From: Cytophagales bacterium
GTDB taxonomy: Bacteria; Bacteroidota; Bacteroidia; Cytophagales; Cyclobacteriaceae
Direction of reading: 5' to 3'
Length of the DNA: 53,396 nucleotides
NCBI GenBank assembly: GCA_020403045.1
Contig: JADBYK010000068.1
Span: forward strand, 1 to 53,396
How positions within the stretch are numbered: position 1 is the stretch's first letter; each line of letters starts with the position of its first letter. The position numbers and the translations under genes were made by a program. A model generated the notes under the pieces. The model searched no databases. It was not told the DNA's origin and saw only the letters and a program-made list of their open reading frames with translations. Below are positions 1 through 8,612 of this stretch, in pieces.

Positions 1-173
1 AAGTATTTGAGAAAGAATCGGCTGTCCGACAAATTTTTTACCTTTATTCATGGCTATGTGAAGTGTGGTAACTAAACGTAACCATAAAGGGCGACCTTAA
101 AAAGGACGCCCTTTTAAAATTTTAGTCGGACAATAGTGAAACTTAATCTATAAAAATACGGCTCCTTATTTTT
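1..173. other. Left-edge intergenic region with possible 3' end of an upstream gene
   Basis: No complete gene. Two plus-strand frames stay open from base 1 to stops near 72-75 (frames 1 and 3), so the tail of an upstream plus-strand gene may end here; neither peptide is recognisable. An 8-bp inverted pair, TGTCCGAC at 23-30 and GTCGGACA at 125-132, brackets the hairpin at 86-114. Confidence 0.3.
86..118 (+). terminator. Rho-independent terminator-like hairpin
   Basis: AAAGGGCG (86-93) pairs with CGCCCTTT (107-114). After one A-A mismatch, CCTT pairs with AAGG around an AAA loop. TTTT follows on the plus strand, so it best serves an upstream plus-strand gene. It could also stop the minus-strand lipoprotein gene that ends at 174. 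Confidence 0.65.
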
Positions 174-644
174 CTAATTGCTCATCGTAAAGACATGAAC
201 TCCTGCAAGAGAAGAATTCCTTCCAGGGCCAAATGTATTTTGCGCCCAAGTTAAAGTAACAATTAACGAGGTAGCTGTAACTTCCGTTAAGTTCACCACC
301 ACGTCATCACCGCGCTTAATCGATGTAGCATTATCGTCCGTAAATTTCCACGTTCCACTAGAAGGCCAAACCACACCGCCATTTGATGAAGTAAACCCTG
401 TAGCAGAAAAAACTAAGCTCATATTCTTGTAAGCTATTGTCTGATCAGTACCAGCAACGCTGACAGTTTTAATCTTCCACTCATTTGCTGTCAATTTTTT
501 AGTCATTAGTTCTGCCGGAGTAGGCGAAGAATCGCTACCACAGCTACTAAAAAATAGAAGTGAGGAAAATAAAGTACAGTAGAAAAAGAGGCTGATAATC
601 TTTATGACCAGACTTTCACTTTTTATGTTGTTAATCGCTTTCAT
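174..644 (-). CDS. Lipoprotein, lipocalin-like, 156 aa
   Basis: Predicted outer-membrane or periplasmic lipoprotein. The N-terminus has a basic start, a hydrophobic stretch at about residues 13-33 and a lipobox ending FFSSC, followed by a Ser/Pro-rich linker. The rest (about residues 48-156) is predicted beta-rich, with the 'NEWKIKTV...GTWKF' pattern of Bacteroidota lipocalin-like lipoproteins that form a small beta-barrel. It starts 12 nt after the stop of the giant T9SS protein gene on the same strand, so the two are probably co-transcribed. The ligand is unknown. The lipoprotein call is firm; the lipocalin resemblance rests on pattern only and would need a profile search. Confidence 0.7.
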   Translation of the reverse strand: MKAINNIKSESLVIKIISLFFYCTLFSSLLFFSSCGSDSSPTPAELMTKKLTANEWKIKTVSVAGTDQTIAYKNMSLVFSATGFTSSNGGVVWPSSGTWKFTDDNATSIKRGDDVVVNLTEVTATSLIVTLTWAQNTFGPGRNSSLAGVHVFTMSN

Positions 645-656
645 AATCGAATTTCT

Positions 657-3600
657 TTATTTTTTAATAAATCGTTTTGTAAGTTTCGTTTTACCCTGCT
701 CAACCAGCAACACGTATTGCCCCGAAGTAAAATGTCGGATGTCAATCTTTACCTCTGTTTTTCCGATTGAAGATGTTTGATGCTGATCTCTGCCTTGGAT
801 ATCCATAATCGATATTTGTATAGGAACGACTCGGTCAAATCCACCAAGTCCAACCACCAGCTCTTCGACAGCTGGATTTGGGTATAGCGCCAATTCGTTT
901 ACCAGCATAGGTTCCAAGGCTGTTATGACATAAGTATATTCCGAAGAAAACGGACTGACGCAGCCTTGTTGTGTTACTCGAACTGTAAATACTCCGGCTT
1001 GTTGGATTACTAATGTGCTAGCGGTGGCACCACTGATAGCGACAGCATCTCTGAACCATTGATTGCCGTTGGCGCTGCTAGAGGTTAGCACTGGTGCAAC
1101 AGGATTGGTATTGTTAGCCGAGATTGTTGGACGTGGAGGAGTTGCGTTGATGGTCGCTACAACGGCCGTGCGTGTTGATGTACAACCGTTGTTCGTTACT
1201 GCAACATAGTAGGTGGTAGTAGTTGTCAACAAAGGCGTGATAAAACTATTGCCAGTACCTATGGCATTGCCACCGGTAGCTGCAGCAAACCAACTGATGG
1301 TTCCTGCAGCGGCAGTAGCACTCAATGTTACCGAACCCGAATCGCAGGTAGCTGCAGATGCTGGTGTCGTTGTCGCAATAGATGGTACCGCGTTGATAGT
1401 GGCTACAACGGCTATTCGGGAAGAAGCACAGCTGTTAGCGGAAGTTTCAACATAAAATGTAGTAGTAGTCGCAATCGAAGGAGTGGTAAAATCATTCCCG
1501 CTTCCTAATGAAGTTCCACCCGTTGCAACATCAAACCAATTTAATATCCCCGCTGATCCACTGGCCGAAAGCGTGACTGTTCCAGTGCCGCAACGGCTTG
1601 CAGGTGTAGTAGCCATGATCGTTGGCGTAGCGTTGATGGTGGCCGCCACCGCAGTTCGTACAGAAGTACATCCATTGTTTGCGGCTTGCACGTAGTACGT
1701 TGTGGTCACAGAAATTGTTGGAGTGGTAAAGTTTGTTCCGGTGCCTAAAGTAGTTCCTCCGGTCGCATCTGCATACCAGCTAATGATCCCTCCATTGGCA
1801 GTTGCGCTAAGGGAAATGCTTCCCGAGTTGCATTGGCTCCCCCCTAACGTAGAGGTTATGGTTGGTGTTTCGTTTACTGTAGCAAGAACTGCCACGCGCG
1901 CAGAACGGCAACCATTTTGCGATGCTTCTGCGTAATAGGTGGTGCTACTGGTAATTGTTGGCGTAATGAAGTTAGCACCTGTTCCTAATGATGTTCCGCC
2001 TGATGCTACGCTATACCAATTGATTGCTCCAAAATCTGCGGAAGCGTTTAGGGTTGTCGTTCCACTATCGCAGTTAGCAACTGTGGCGGGTGTCGTGTTG
2101 GTTATACTGGGCACAGGATTAATTGTTGCGATTACGGTAGATCGCGCAGAGGTGCATCCATTGCTGACCGATTCAACATAGTAAGTTGTGGTATTGGCAA
2201 TGGTAGGAGTAGTAAACGTGGTTCCGCTGGCAAGTGAACTTCCACCTGTTGCTGCGGTGTACCAGTTCAACATTCCGGCACTAGCAATGGCACTTAAGTC
2301 TACTGTTCCGGCACCACAGCGACTTGCCGGTGTTGTGCTCGTAATAGTAGGTGTAGGAGTAATGTTGGCCACGATAGCTGTACGAGGTGAAGTACATCCG
2401 TTGTTCGTAACCTCTACATAATACGTAGTGGTAGACGTAATCACGGGAGTAGTAAACGTTGCCCCTGTTCCAAGAGAAGGCCCGCCAGTAGGTAAACCGA
2501 ACCAATTCAATGTACCAGCGCTAGCAGTAGCACCGATGGTTACAGTACCTGCATCGCAGCGAACATTACTTGTTGTTGATGTGATCGTAGGGATCGGATT
2601 AATCGTTGCTATTACCCCGGTGCGTGCGGAGGTACAGCCATTGTTGGTTACATCAACATGATACGTAGTAGTTGTAGTAATACTTGGGGTAACAAACGAA
2701 GTTCCTGTTCCAAGCGAAGTTCCGCCTGTGGAAGCAGCGTACCAATTCAATGTGCCAGCCCCCGTGGTTGCTCCAAGAGTAATCGTTCCCGGGCCACATC
2801 GGTTGGCTGGGGTCGTTACGGTAATAGTTGGAACAGAATTGACGGTTGCCACTACTGCCGTACGCGCTGAAGTACAACCATCGGTGACATCCACAAAATA
2901 GGTAGTAGTGTTGGTGATACTTGGAGTGGTGAAGGATAAACCTGTTCCCAATGCTGCTCCTCCGGTGGATGCTGCATACCAATTCAAAGTACCGGCACTA
3001 CCCGTAGCACTTAAAGTTACCGTTCCTGTTCCGCAGCGTGTGCCTGGTGTGGTACCTGTAATGGTTGGCACTGCACTGATCGTTGCCACAACAGCGGTGC
3101 GGGCAGAAGTACAACCGGTATTGGTTGCCTCTACATAATACGTTGTGGTGGCTGATAAAGATGGAGTAATAAAGCTCGTGCCGGTTCCTAAAGAAGCACC
3201 ACCGCTTGAGGCTGCATACCAATTTAACGTTCCGGCACTAGTGGTTGCGCCAAGGGTGACTGTTCCTACATCGCACCTGCCAGAAGGTGTAGTGCCCGAG
3301 ATGGTGGGAATATTGATCGTTGCCACCACTGGTGTGCGCGCGGAAGTACAACCACTATTCGTTGCATCTACAAAAAACGATGTGGTAGTGGCAATACTTG
3401 GGGTGTTAAATGTTGGTCCAGCACCAAGAGAAACCCCACCTGTGGGACCGGCATACCAATTTAATGTTCCACCTCCCGTAGCAGCTCCCAGTGAAACGGT
3501 TCCAGCTCCACAACGCGTACCAGGTGTTGTGCCCGTGATGGTTGGGATCGTTTTCACGGTTGCAACTACAGCGGTGCGTGCAGAAGGACAGCCATTATCA

Positions 3601-6305
3601 GTAACGTCTACATAATACGTTGTTGTATTGGCGATGCTGGGGGTAATGAAGTTCGTGCCAGTTCCTAATGAACTTCCACCCGAAGCCGCTGCATACCAAT
3701 TTAACGTTCCCACACTTGCGGTAGCGCTTAACGTGAGTGTGCCTGTGCCGCAGCGCGAGGAAGGAGTGGAGCCTGTGATCGTTGACGTGGCGCCCACTGT
3801 TGCTACCACAGCGGTGCGTCCGGAGGTACAGCTGTTATCTGTGGCATCCACAAAATACGTTGTGGTAGTGCTAATGCTGGGCGTTACAAAACTAGTTCCG
3901 GTTCCTAAAGAAACACCACCGGTTAAAGCACTATACCAATTTAAAGTGCCTGCGCTGGCGGTTGCATTTAATGTAACCGTACCGTTGCCGCAGCGGCTGC
4001 CTGGCGTAACGGTGGTAATAGTTGGCGCTTGACAAATGGATATTTTCGCTATTCTAAATCGAGTAACTCCGTTGTAACTAAAAAACAAGCCACCAATAAT
4101 GACTCCATCAGCTTGGGGGGTTAAGCTATAGATAGGATTGTTGGCTCCTGTTCCGGGGTTAAATGTTGCGTCTAGGCTTCCATCGCTACTGAGCCTTGCA
4201 ATGTAATTTCTTAGAATTCCATTCACCAAGTTAAAATCACCTCCGATGATGATTTGCCCATCTGGTTCAATTGCAAAAGTATTTACTCGAAGATTTGGTC
4301 CTGTACCGGTATTAAATGAATTATCAACGCTACCATCAGAATTCAATCTTGCCAGTTTATTTTTTGCAGTTCCATTTACCGTAGTGAAATCCCCACCGAT
4401 TAATACTTTTCCATCAGACTGAAGAGCGGCAGCGGTAATGCGTAGGTTGGTACCTGAGCCTGCAAAGCTTGTATCAAATGTGCCATTCGTATTCAATCTT
4501 GCGACTGCAATTTTAGCTTGTCCATTATAAAATGCAAAATCACCCGCCACCACCACCTTTCCATCTGCCTGCAGGGCAAGCATTCGAACAACGGAATCAA
4601 ATCCTGAACCTGTTACAAAGCTTGTATCTAAGGTGCCATCAGAGTTAAGCCGCGCGATTCGGTTGATCGCTGTGCCATTGTAGTTTGTAAAAACGCCACC
4701 GATTAAAATTTTACCATCGCTTTGAATTACGATCGAGTAGATTCCACTGTTCGCTCCGGTGCCTGGCGTAAAACTGGTGTCTAACGAGCCATCACTATTC
4801 AACCGTGCAATGCCGGACCTTGCCACACCATTATAAGTTGCAAAGTCACCAACAATAATAATTTTCTGATCAGATTGAATGGCGACATCTCTTACTGCGA
4901 AATTGGCACCACTACCCGTAGTGAAACTTGCATCGGTGTTTCCGTTTGCTAAAAGCCGAACGATACGGTTCGCTACTCTTCCATCAAATCCGGTAAAATC
5001 CCCTACTACCAGAACTTTGCCATCAGCTTGCACTTTAGCATTTCGAATGGTGTTATTTGCACCAACGCCACCGTCATGATATGAGCCGTCCTCATTAATT
5101 CTACCGACACGTGGGCGTCCAACGGAGTTATACTGCGTAAAAGCACCTCCAATAAACATCTTTCCATTGTTATATCGGGAAATATTGAAAATGACATTGT
5201 TAGCACCAGAACCCGGATCAAATGAAGTATCTAAACTCCCATTACTATTGATGCGCGCAATTCTGATACGCATCACGCCATTGTATTCCGCAAACCCCCC
5301 AACAATTACAAACCGATCATCGCTTAACATTGAAATGTCTTCAATGCTGGTGTTAATACTCACGTTGCAACCTATGCTAGCGAAAGTGGCATCCCGCGTG
5401 CCATTAGTGTTAAGTCGGGTGATATAATTCACAGTTGTACCATTAAAAATGGTAAATGTTCCTCCCGCGATAATTTTGTCAGTGCTTTGTAAGGCAATAC
5501 TTCGCACCTCTGCATTAAAGCCAGTACCAGGATCGAAAGATGTATCTAAAGCTCCCGTGGTAGTAACACGAGCAATGCGACTCCTAGCGGTACCAGCATA
5601 ATTTAGAAAATTTCCAGCGATTATTATTTGTCCATCGGATTGAATCGCGACTGCCTGAATGGTCGCATCAGCCCCGGTACCAGGGTCAAAAGTAGTATCA
5701 AGTGAACCATTTGAGTTGAGCCGGGCAATCCTATTTCTTGATACACCATCATAAGAAGTAAAAGCCCCGATAATAATTATCTTACCGGTGCTTAAAGGTA
5801 TTGCCTTATAAACGCCACCATTCGCGCCCGCGCCTGTACCAAAACTTGTATCTACAGAACCATTTGAATTAAGCCTAACGAGACCTATTTCGGGAAGGGT
5901 ACTGAAGGATGTGAAATCTCCACTGACTAAAATCTTACCATCTGTTTGTATCGACACATGCCTTACAATAGAATTTGCCAATGTACTTCCACCCCATGCA
6001 TCAATATCTCCGCTTTCATTTAGACGTGCAACTCTGTTCTTACTAAGACCATTATAACTCGTAAACTGGCCACCTATAATAACTTTGCCATCGCTTTGAA
6101 TTGCACTGGCTGTCACTGTCGCACTAGGACCGGTGCCCGCATTCGTAAAACCAACATCACCCGTATTAAACGTGGCATCGTTTTGCCCGTCTTGTGCCAA
6201 TGCGCTCGCGAATGGTAGTAGCGTAACGATACAAAGGATTAGATAAGAACAGAATTGCTTCGTGTTACTATCCAGGATGAATGTTCTGAATTTTGAAAGT
6301 TTCAT
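657..6305 (-). CDS. Giant T9SS-secreted protein: 14 delta-60 repeats, 12 Ig-like repeats, type A sorting tail
   Basis: 1,882 aa secreted or surface protein. After a signal peptide (about residues 1-37), residues 40-755 hold 14 copies of a roughly 50-residue delta-60 repeat (DUF5122 type, core pattern 'QSDGKIIIGGDF...NGxxxxRIARLNSDGSLDTSF'), predicted to fold as beta-propellers. From about residue 758, 12 copies of a roughly 80-residue Ig-like module follow (pattern RCGxGTVTLxA...GTLNWY...TTTYYV...GCTSARTAVVATI, two conserved Cys each), then a diverged Ig-like unit. The C-terminus (about 1805-1882) is a Por secretion tail (ALYPNPA... FIKK), so export is by the type IX system. The modules suggest adhesion or a cell-surface role; ligand unknown. 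The ATG at 6305 precedes a clear signal peptide. Confidence 0.92.
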   Translation of the reverse strand: MKLSKFRTFILDSNTKQFCSYLILCIVTLLPFASALAQDGQNDATFNTGDVGFTNAGTGPSATVTASAIQSDGKVIIGGQFTSYNGLSKNRVARLNESGDIDAWGGSTLANSIVRHVSIQTDGKILVSGDFTSFSTLPEIGLVRLNSNGSVDTSFGTGAGANGGVYKAIPLSTGKIIIIGAFTSYDGVSRNRIARLNSNGSLDTTFDPGTGADATIQAVAIQSDGQIIIAGNFLNYAGTARSRIARVTTTGALDTSFDPGTGFNAEVRSIALQSTDKIIAGGTFTIFNGTTVNYITRLNTNGTRDATFASIGCNVSINTSIEDISMLSDDRFVIVGGFAEYNGVMRIRIARINSNGSLDTSFDPGSGANNVIFNISRYNNGKMFIGGAFTQYNSVGRPRVGRINEDGSYHDGGVGANNTIRNAKVQADGKVLVVGDFTGFDGRVANRIVRLLANGNTDASFTTGSGANFAVRDVAIQSDQKIIIVGDFATYNGVARSGIARLNSDGSLDTSFTPGTGANSGIYSIVIQSDGKILIGGVFTNYNGTAINRIARLNSDGTLDTSFVTGSGFDSVVRMLALQADGKVVVAGDFAFYNGQAKIAVARLNTNGTFDTSFAGSGTNLRITAAALQSDGKVLIGGDFTTVNGTAKNKLARLNSDGSVDNSFNTGTGPNLRVNTFAIEPDGQIIIGGDFNLVNGILRNYIARLSSDGSLDATFNPGTGANNPIYSLTPQADGVIIGGLFFSYNGVTRFRIAKISICQAPTITTVTPGSRCGNGTVTLNATASAGTLNWYSALTGGVSLGTGTSFVTPSISTTTTYFVDATDNSCTSGRTAVVATVGATSTITGSTPSSRCGTGTLTLSATASVGTLNWYAAASGGSSLGTGTNFITPSIANTTTYYVDVTDNGCPSARTAVVATVKTIPTITGTTPGTRCGAGTVSLGAATGGGTLNWYAGPTGGVSLGAGPTFNTPSIATTTSFFVDATNSGCTSARTPVVATINIPTISGTTPSGRCDVGTVTLGATTSAGTLNWYAASSGGASLGTGTSFITPSLSATTTYYVEATNTGCTSARTAVVATISAVPTITGTTPGTRCGTGTVTLSATGSAGTLNWYAASTGGAALGTGLSFTTPSITNTTTYFVDVTDGCTSARTAVVATVNSVPTITVTTPANRCGPGTITLGATTGAGTLNWYAASTGGTSLGTGTSFVTPSITTTTTYHVDVTNNGCTSARTGVIATINPIPTITSTTSNVRCDAGTVTIGATASAGTLNWFGLPTGGPSLGTGATFTTPVITSTTTYYVEVTNNGCTSPRTAIVANITPTPTITSTTPASRCGAGTVDLSAIASAGMLNWYTAATGGSSLASGTTFTTPTIANTTTYYVESVSNGCTSARSTVIATINPVPSITNTTPATVANCDSGTTTLNASADFGAINWYSVASGGTSLGTGANFITPTITSSTTYYAEASQNGCRSARVAVLATVNETPTITSTLGGSQCNSGSISLSATANGGIISWYADATGGTTLGTGTNFTTPTISVTTTYYVQAANNGCTSVRTAVAATINATPTIMATTPASRCGTGTVTLSASGSAGILNWFDVATGGTSLGSGNDFTTPSIATTTTFYVETSANSCASSRIAVVATINAVPSIATTTPASAATCDSGSVTLSATAAAGTISWFAAATGGNAIGTGNSFITPLLTTTTTYYVAVTNNGCTSTRTAVVATINATPPRPTISANNTNPVAPVLTSSSANGNQWFRDAVAISGATASTLVIQQAGVFTVRVTQQGCVSPFSSEYTYVITALEPMLVNELALYPNPAVEELVVGLGGFDRVVPIQISIMDIQGRDQHQTSSIGKTEVKIDIRHFTSGQYVLLVEQGKTKLTKRFIKK
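1130..4035 (-). repeat. Twelve tandem in-frame repeats of about 240 bp encoding Ig-like modules
   Basis: Within the giant secreted-protein gene, 12 head-to-tail units of about 234-246 bp encode the Cys-containing Ig-like module. Units differ by many substitutions but share phrases such as GTLNWYAA and TTTYYV. The periodicity also creates a ladder of open frames on the opposite strand (about 1213-4032), which I regard as by-products. Arrays like this can gain or lose units by recombination, so copy number may vary between strains. Confidence 0.9.
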
Positions 6306-6834
6306 AGGATTAGGCCGACTATGGTTTAGGATATTGACACCAAAAGTGAGTACAAGGCTTAGGAGTTGCTTTACTACTTTCTGAATGGTATCGATTAGTT
6401 TATGAGTAGCTTCACCAACCAGCGTAATAGTACTTTACATTAATAAACAGTTTTCCAACCTAAGATTTATTCAGGTCTCGAAACCTAAAGGCAAAAATTT
6501 CAGCTACCACCAATCATTAAACAGTTAACCCCACTCAGCAAGTGAATTGAAAAGTAAGGGAACGGTTTACGGTCTTCCAGAAATTCATTTACTGAAAAAT
6601 TCAAGTTTGTCTTTGAGTTCGACCATATATCCCTATGCAGAAACTGGTTGTTATACTAACAGTAGTGCTTTGGCTTTATGGCATATTGCCTTTTGCTTCA
6701 ATACTTCCATTTTCAATTATTCCACCATCCGTTAAGCGATTGTGGTCATTCAATAACTAAATAAACCCATTCATTAAGTCTTGCCATTTATACATGAGGT
6801 TATCAAGACTTTTGAGTTCATAAAATAAAAAACT
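6306..6834. other. 529-bp divergent intergenic region
   Basis: Separates the minus-strand T9SS gene from the plus-strand modular lipoprotein, so it must hold both promoters. I see no clean TAnnTTTG box in the last 60 bases before either start. A 62-codon open frame at 6547-6735 has no family signature and is probably not a gene. No hairpin, repeat or RNA gene was recognised. Confidence 0.5.
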
Positions 6835-8520
6835 ATGTCTAAACTATTCCATCAAACAAAAAAAACAGTACTGTTATTTTTGATTCCAATCATGTTTACC
6901 GTTTTTCTCTTCTCGTGCGGTGACAAAAAAGAAGACGTGCAACCTCAACCTACTGTTGCTTCATTAAGTATAAGCGAGGGTGTGGTTGGAACCAACGTTA
7001 CCATTACAGGTACAAACTTCGGCACATTAGCAGCAGATGTGGAAGTAACTTTTAACAACACCAAGGCGGTGGTAACCAATGTAACAGCAACAGCCATTGC
7101 AACCACTGTGCCCACTGGGGCCACCTCGGGTAGCGTAAAAGTAAAAGTAAAATTGCTACAAGCTAGCGGGCCAAGTTTTACAGTACTAGCACCTATTACG
7201 GTGAGTGCTTCCGCTTTTACTGCTACGATAGCCGAAAACCTATCACCTGGCGCGGTGATTGGCACCGTTTCCGCAAGTACCAATCGTGGTAGCTTGAGCT
7301 ATTCGTTGGTATCGCAATCACCAGCTGGGGCAATGGCCATCAATTCATCGACTGGCCAGCTTACAGTAGCCCTGGCTGGTGTTTATGATTTTGAGTTAAC
7401 CCCAACTGTTACTGGCGTTGTTTCTGTTGCTAACGGAAACGAAACGGCTACTGCCAATGTAACACTTACCATTACAAATGTAATAGAAGTAAACCTTTCG
7501 AATTTCACTGGGTCGATCCCTGAGAATTCGATTGCAGGAACGGTTATCGGTCAAATGACTTCCGAGTCCTCTGGAGGAACATCTGTGTTTTCATTAAATA
7601 ACCAGTCTGTTGCAGGAGCGCTGGCCATCAATAGTGCAACAGCCCAAATAACAGTTGCAAATGCCAGCGCGTTTAATTTTGAGACAACTCCGACTATCAC
7701 CGCACAAGCCACTGTAACCAATAGGTCAGAGGTAAAAACCGCCTCCGTAACAATAACGGTAACAGATGTAGCTGAACCTACTGTAACTGTAAGCAACTTC
7801 ACCGCGAGCATCGCTGAAAATGCAGCCGCAGCCAGCGTTTTGGGCACTCTCACGGCTACCGCAACACTGGGCACAGCCACATTCTCAATTTCCTCTCAAA
7901 CCCCGGCTGGTGCCATTGCAGTGAATGCCACTACTGGCCAACTAACCGTAGCTGATGAATCCAAATTCAACTTTGAACTATTTCCAACAATTACCGCAAA
8001 CGTGCTGGCAACTAACAGCTCAGCTACAGCTACTGCCATAGTGACTATTACACTTACAGATGTAACCGAAACCGTTCAAAAAAGATTGGACGATGGTGAA
8101 ACTCCTTTGCAGATATACAATAGTGACAATTCACTGCTGAATCAGATTTATGGCAAAACGTACCGAGGTGGATTAATTGCCACATTTAATACAGCAAATG
8201 GTACTGGTGTTATTATGACAGCAGCTGCCATTGCCGGTGGACCGTTTACGTATACCAACGCAGTAAGTGCTGCAAACAACTTAGTCTTGAATACTTTCGA
8301 AGACTGGCGATTACCAACTGAAACAGAAGTGAATTCTATTTGTGGAATTTTGGCAAGTGTTCCAAATCTTTGGCAACCAACCTTGGTACCTTATTGGGGG
8401 CAAACGACTTGCTGCGGGGGCGGTGGTGCAAATAACTATTCCTTTGCAAATGGTGGCTGTAGTGGAGGTTTTAGCCCTATCAGCCAGTTGTCTGAAGCCA
8501 GAGCAGTACGCAATTATTAA
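6835..8520 (+). CDS. Modular lipoprotein: IPT/TIG, three cadherin-like modules, DUF1566-like end
   Basis: 561 aa. Signal peptide with lipobox LFSC (about residues 25-28), then a Lys/Glu/Gln-rich linker. Residues about 40-118 resemble an IPT/TIG domain (pattern SEGVVGTNVTITGTNFG...V.FNN). Three related cadherin-like units follow (about 120-215, 220-310, 315-405), each with 'F.A.IAEN...G.V.GT' and ending in a 'VTITVTDV'-type strand. The last roughly 150 residues carry EDWRLPTETEV, the hallmark of DUF1566/Lcl C-terminal domains, plus a Cys/Gly-rich stretch. Predicted surface-exposed lipoprotein, perhaps adhesive or calcium-binding. A strong terminator follows the stop, so it is probably monocistronic. 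Confidence 0.8.
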   Translation: MSKLFHQTKKTVLLFLIPIMFTVFLFSCGDKKEDVQPQPTVASLSISEGVVGTNVTITGTNFGTLAADVEVTFNNTKAVVTNVTATAIATTVPTGATSGSVKVKVKLLQASGPSFTVLAPITVSASAFTATIAENLSPGAVIGTVSASTNRGSLSYSLVSQSPAGAMAINSSTGQLTVALAGVYDFELTPTVTGVVSVANGNETATANVTLTITNVIEVNLSNFTGSIPENSIAGTVIGQMTSESSGGTSVFSLNNQSVAGALAINSATAQITVANASAFNFETTPTITAQATVTNRSEVKTASVTITVTDVAEPTVTVSNFTASIAENAAAASVLGTLTATATLGTATFSISSQTPAGAIAVNATTGQLTVADESKFNFELFPTITANVLATNSSATATAIVTITLTDVTETVQKRLDDGETPLQIYNSDNSLLNQIYGKTYRGGLIATFNTANGTGVIMTAAAIAGGPFTYTNAVSAANNLVLNTFEDWRLPTETEVNSICGILASVPNLWQPTLVPYWGQTTCCGGGGANNYSFANGGCSGGFSPISQLSEARAVRNY

Positions 8521-8543
8521 TAGCTCCTTTAGTCAATAAATTT

Positions 8544-8578
8544 AGGGCTGTTTTACAATCTGTAAGACAGCCCTTTTA
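8544..8578 (+). terminator. Strong Rho-independent terminator
   Basis: AGGGCTGT (8544-8551) pairs with ACAGCCCT (8567-8574). The stem continues inward with TTTACA against TGTAAG (one G-T) around an ATC loop, giving about 14 base pairs, then TTTT. It ends the modular lipoprotein gene. Confidence 0.85.
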
Positions 8579-8612
8579 TTACTTTCTGCTTTATGCGTAT
8601 GTTTATTTTTAG

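Noticed and set aside
1213-4032. Ladder of plus-strand open frames with period about 240 bp
   Set aside because: They mirror the 12 repeat units of the minus-strand secreted protein, are Val/Pro-biased read-throughs of the same DNA and show no signal or family pattern.
1130-4035. Possible CRISPR or satellite array because of regular repeats
   Set aside because: Unit length is about 240 bp and each unit is coding with diverged copies; there are no short identical repeats with unique spacers.
6547-6735. 62-codon open frame in the divergent intergenic region
   Set aside because: No promoter box, no recognisable pattern and unusual composition for a gene; more likely chance in a 529-bp gap.
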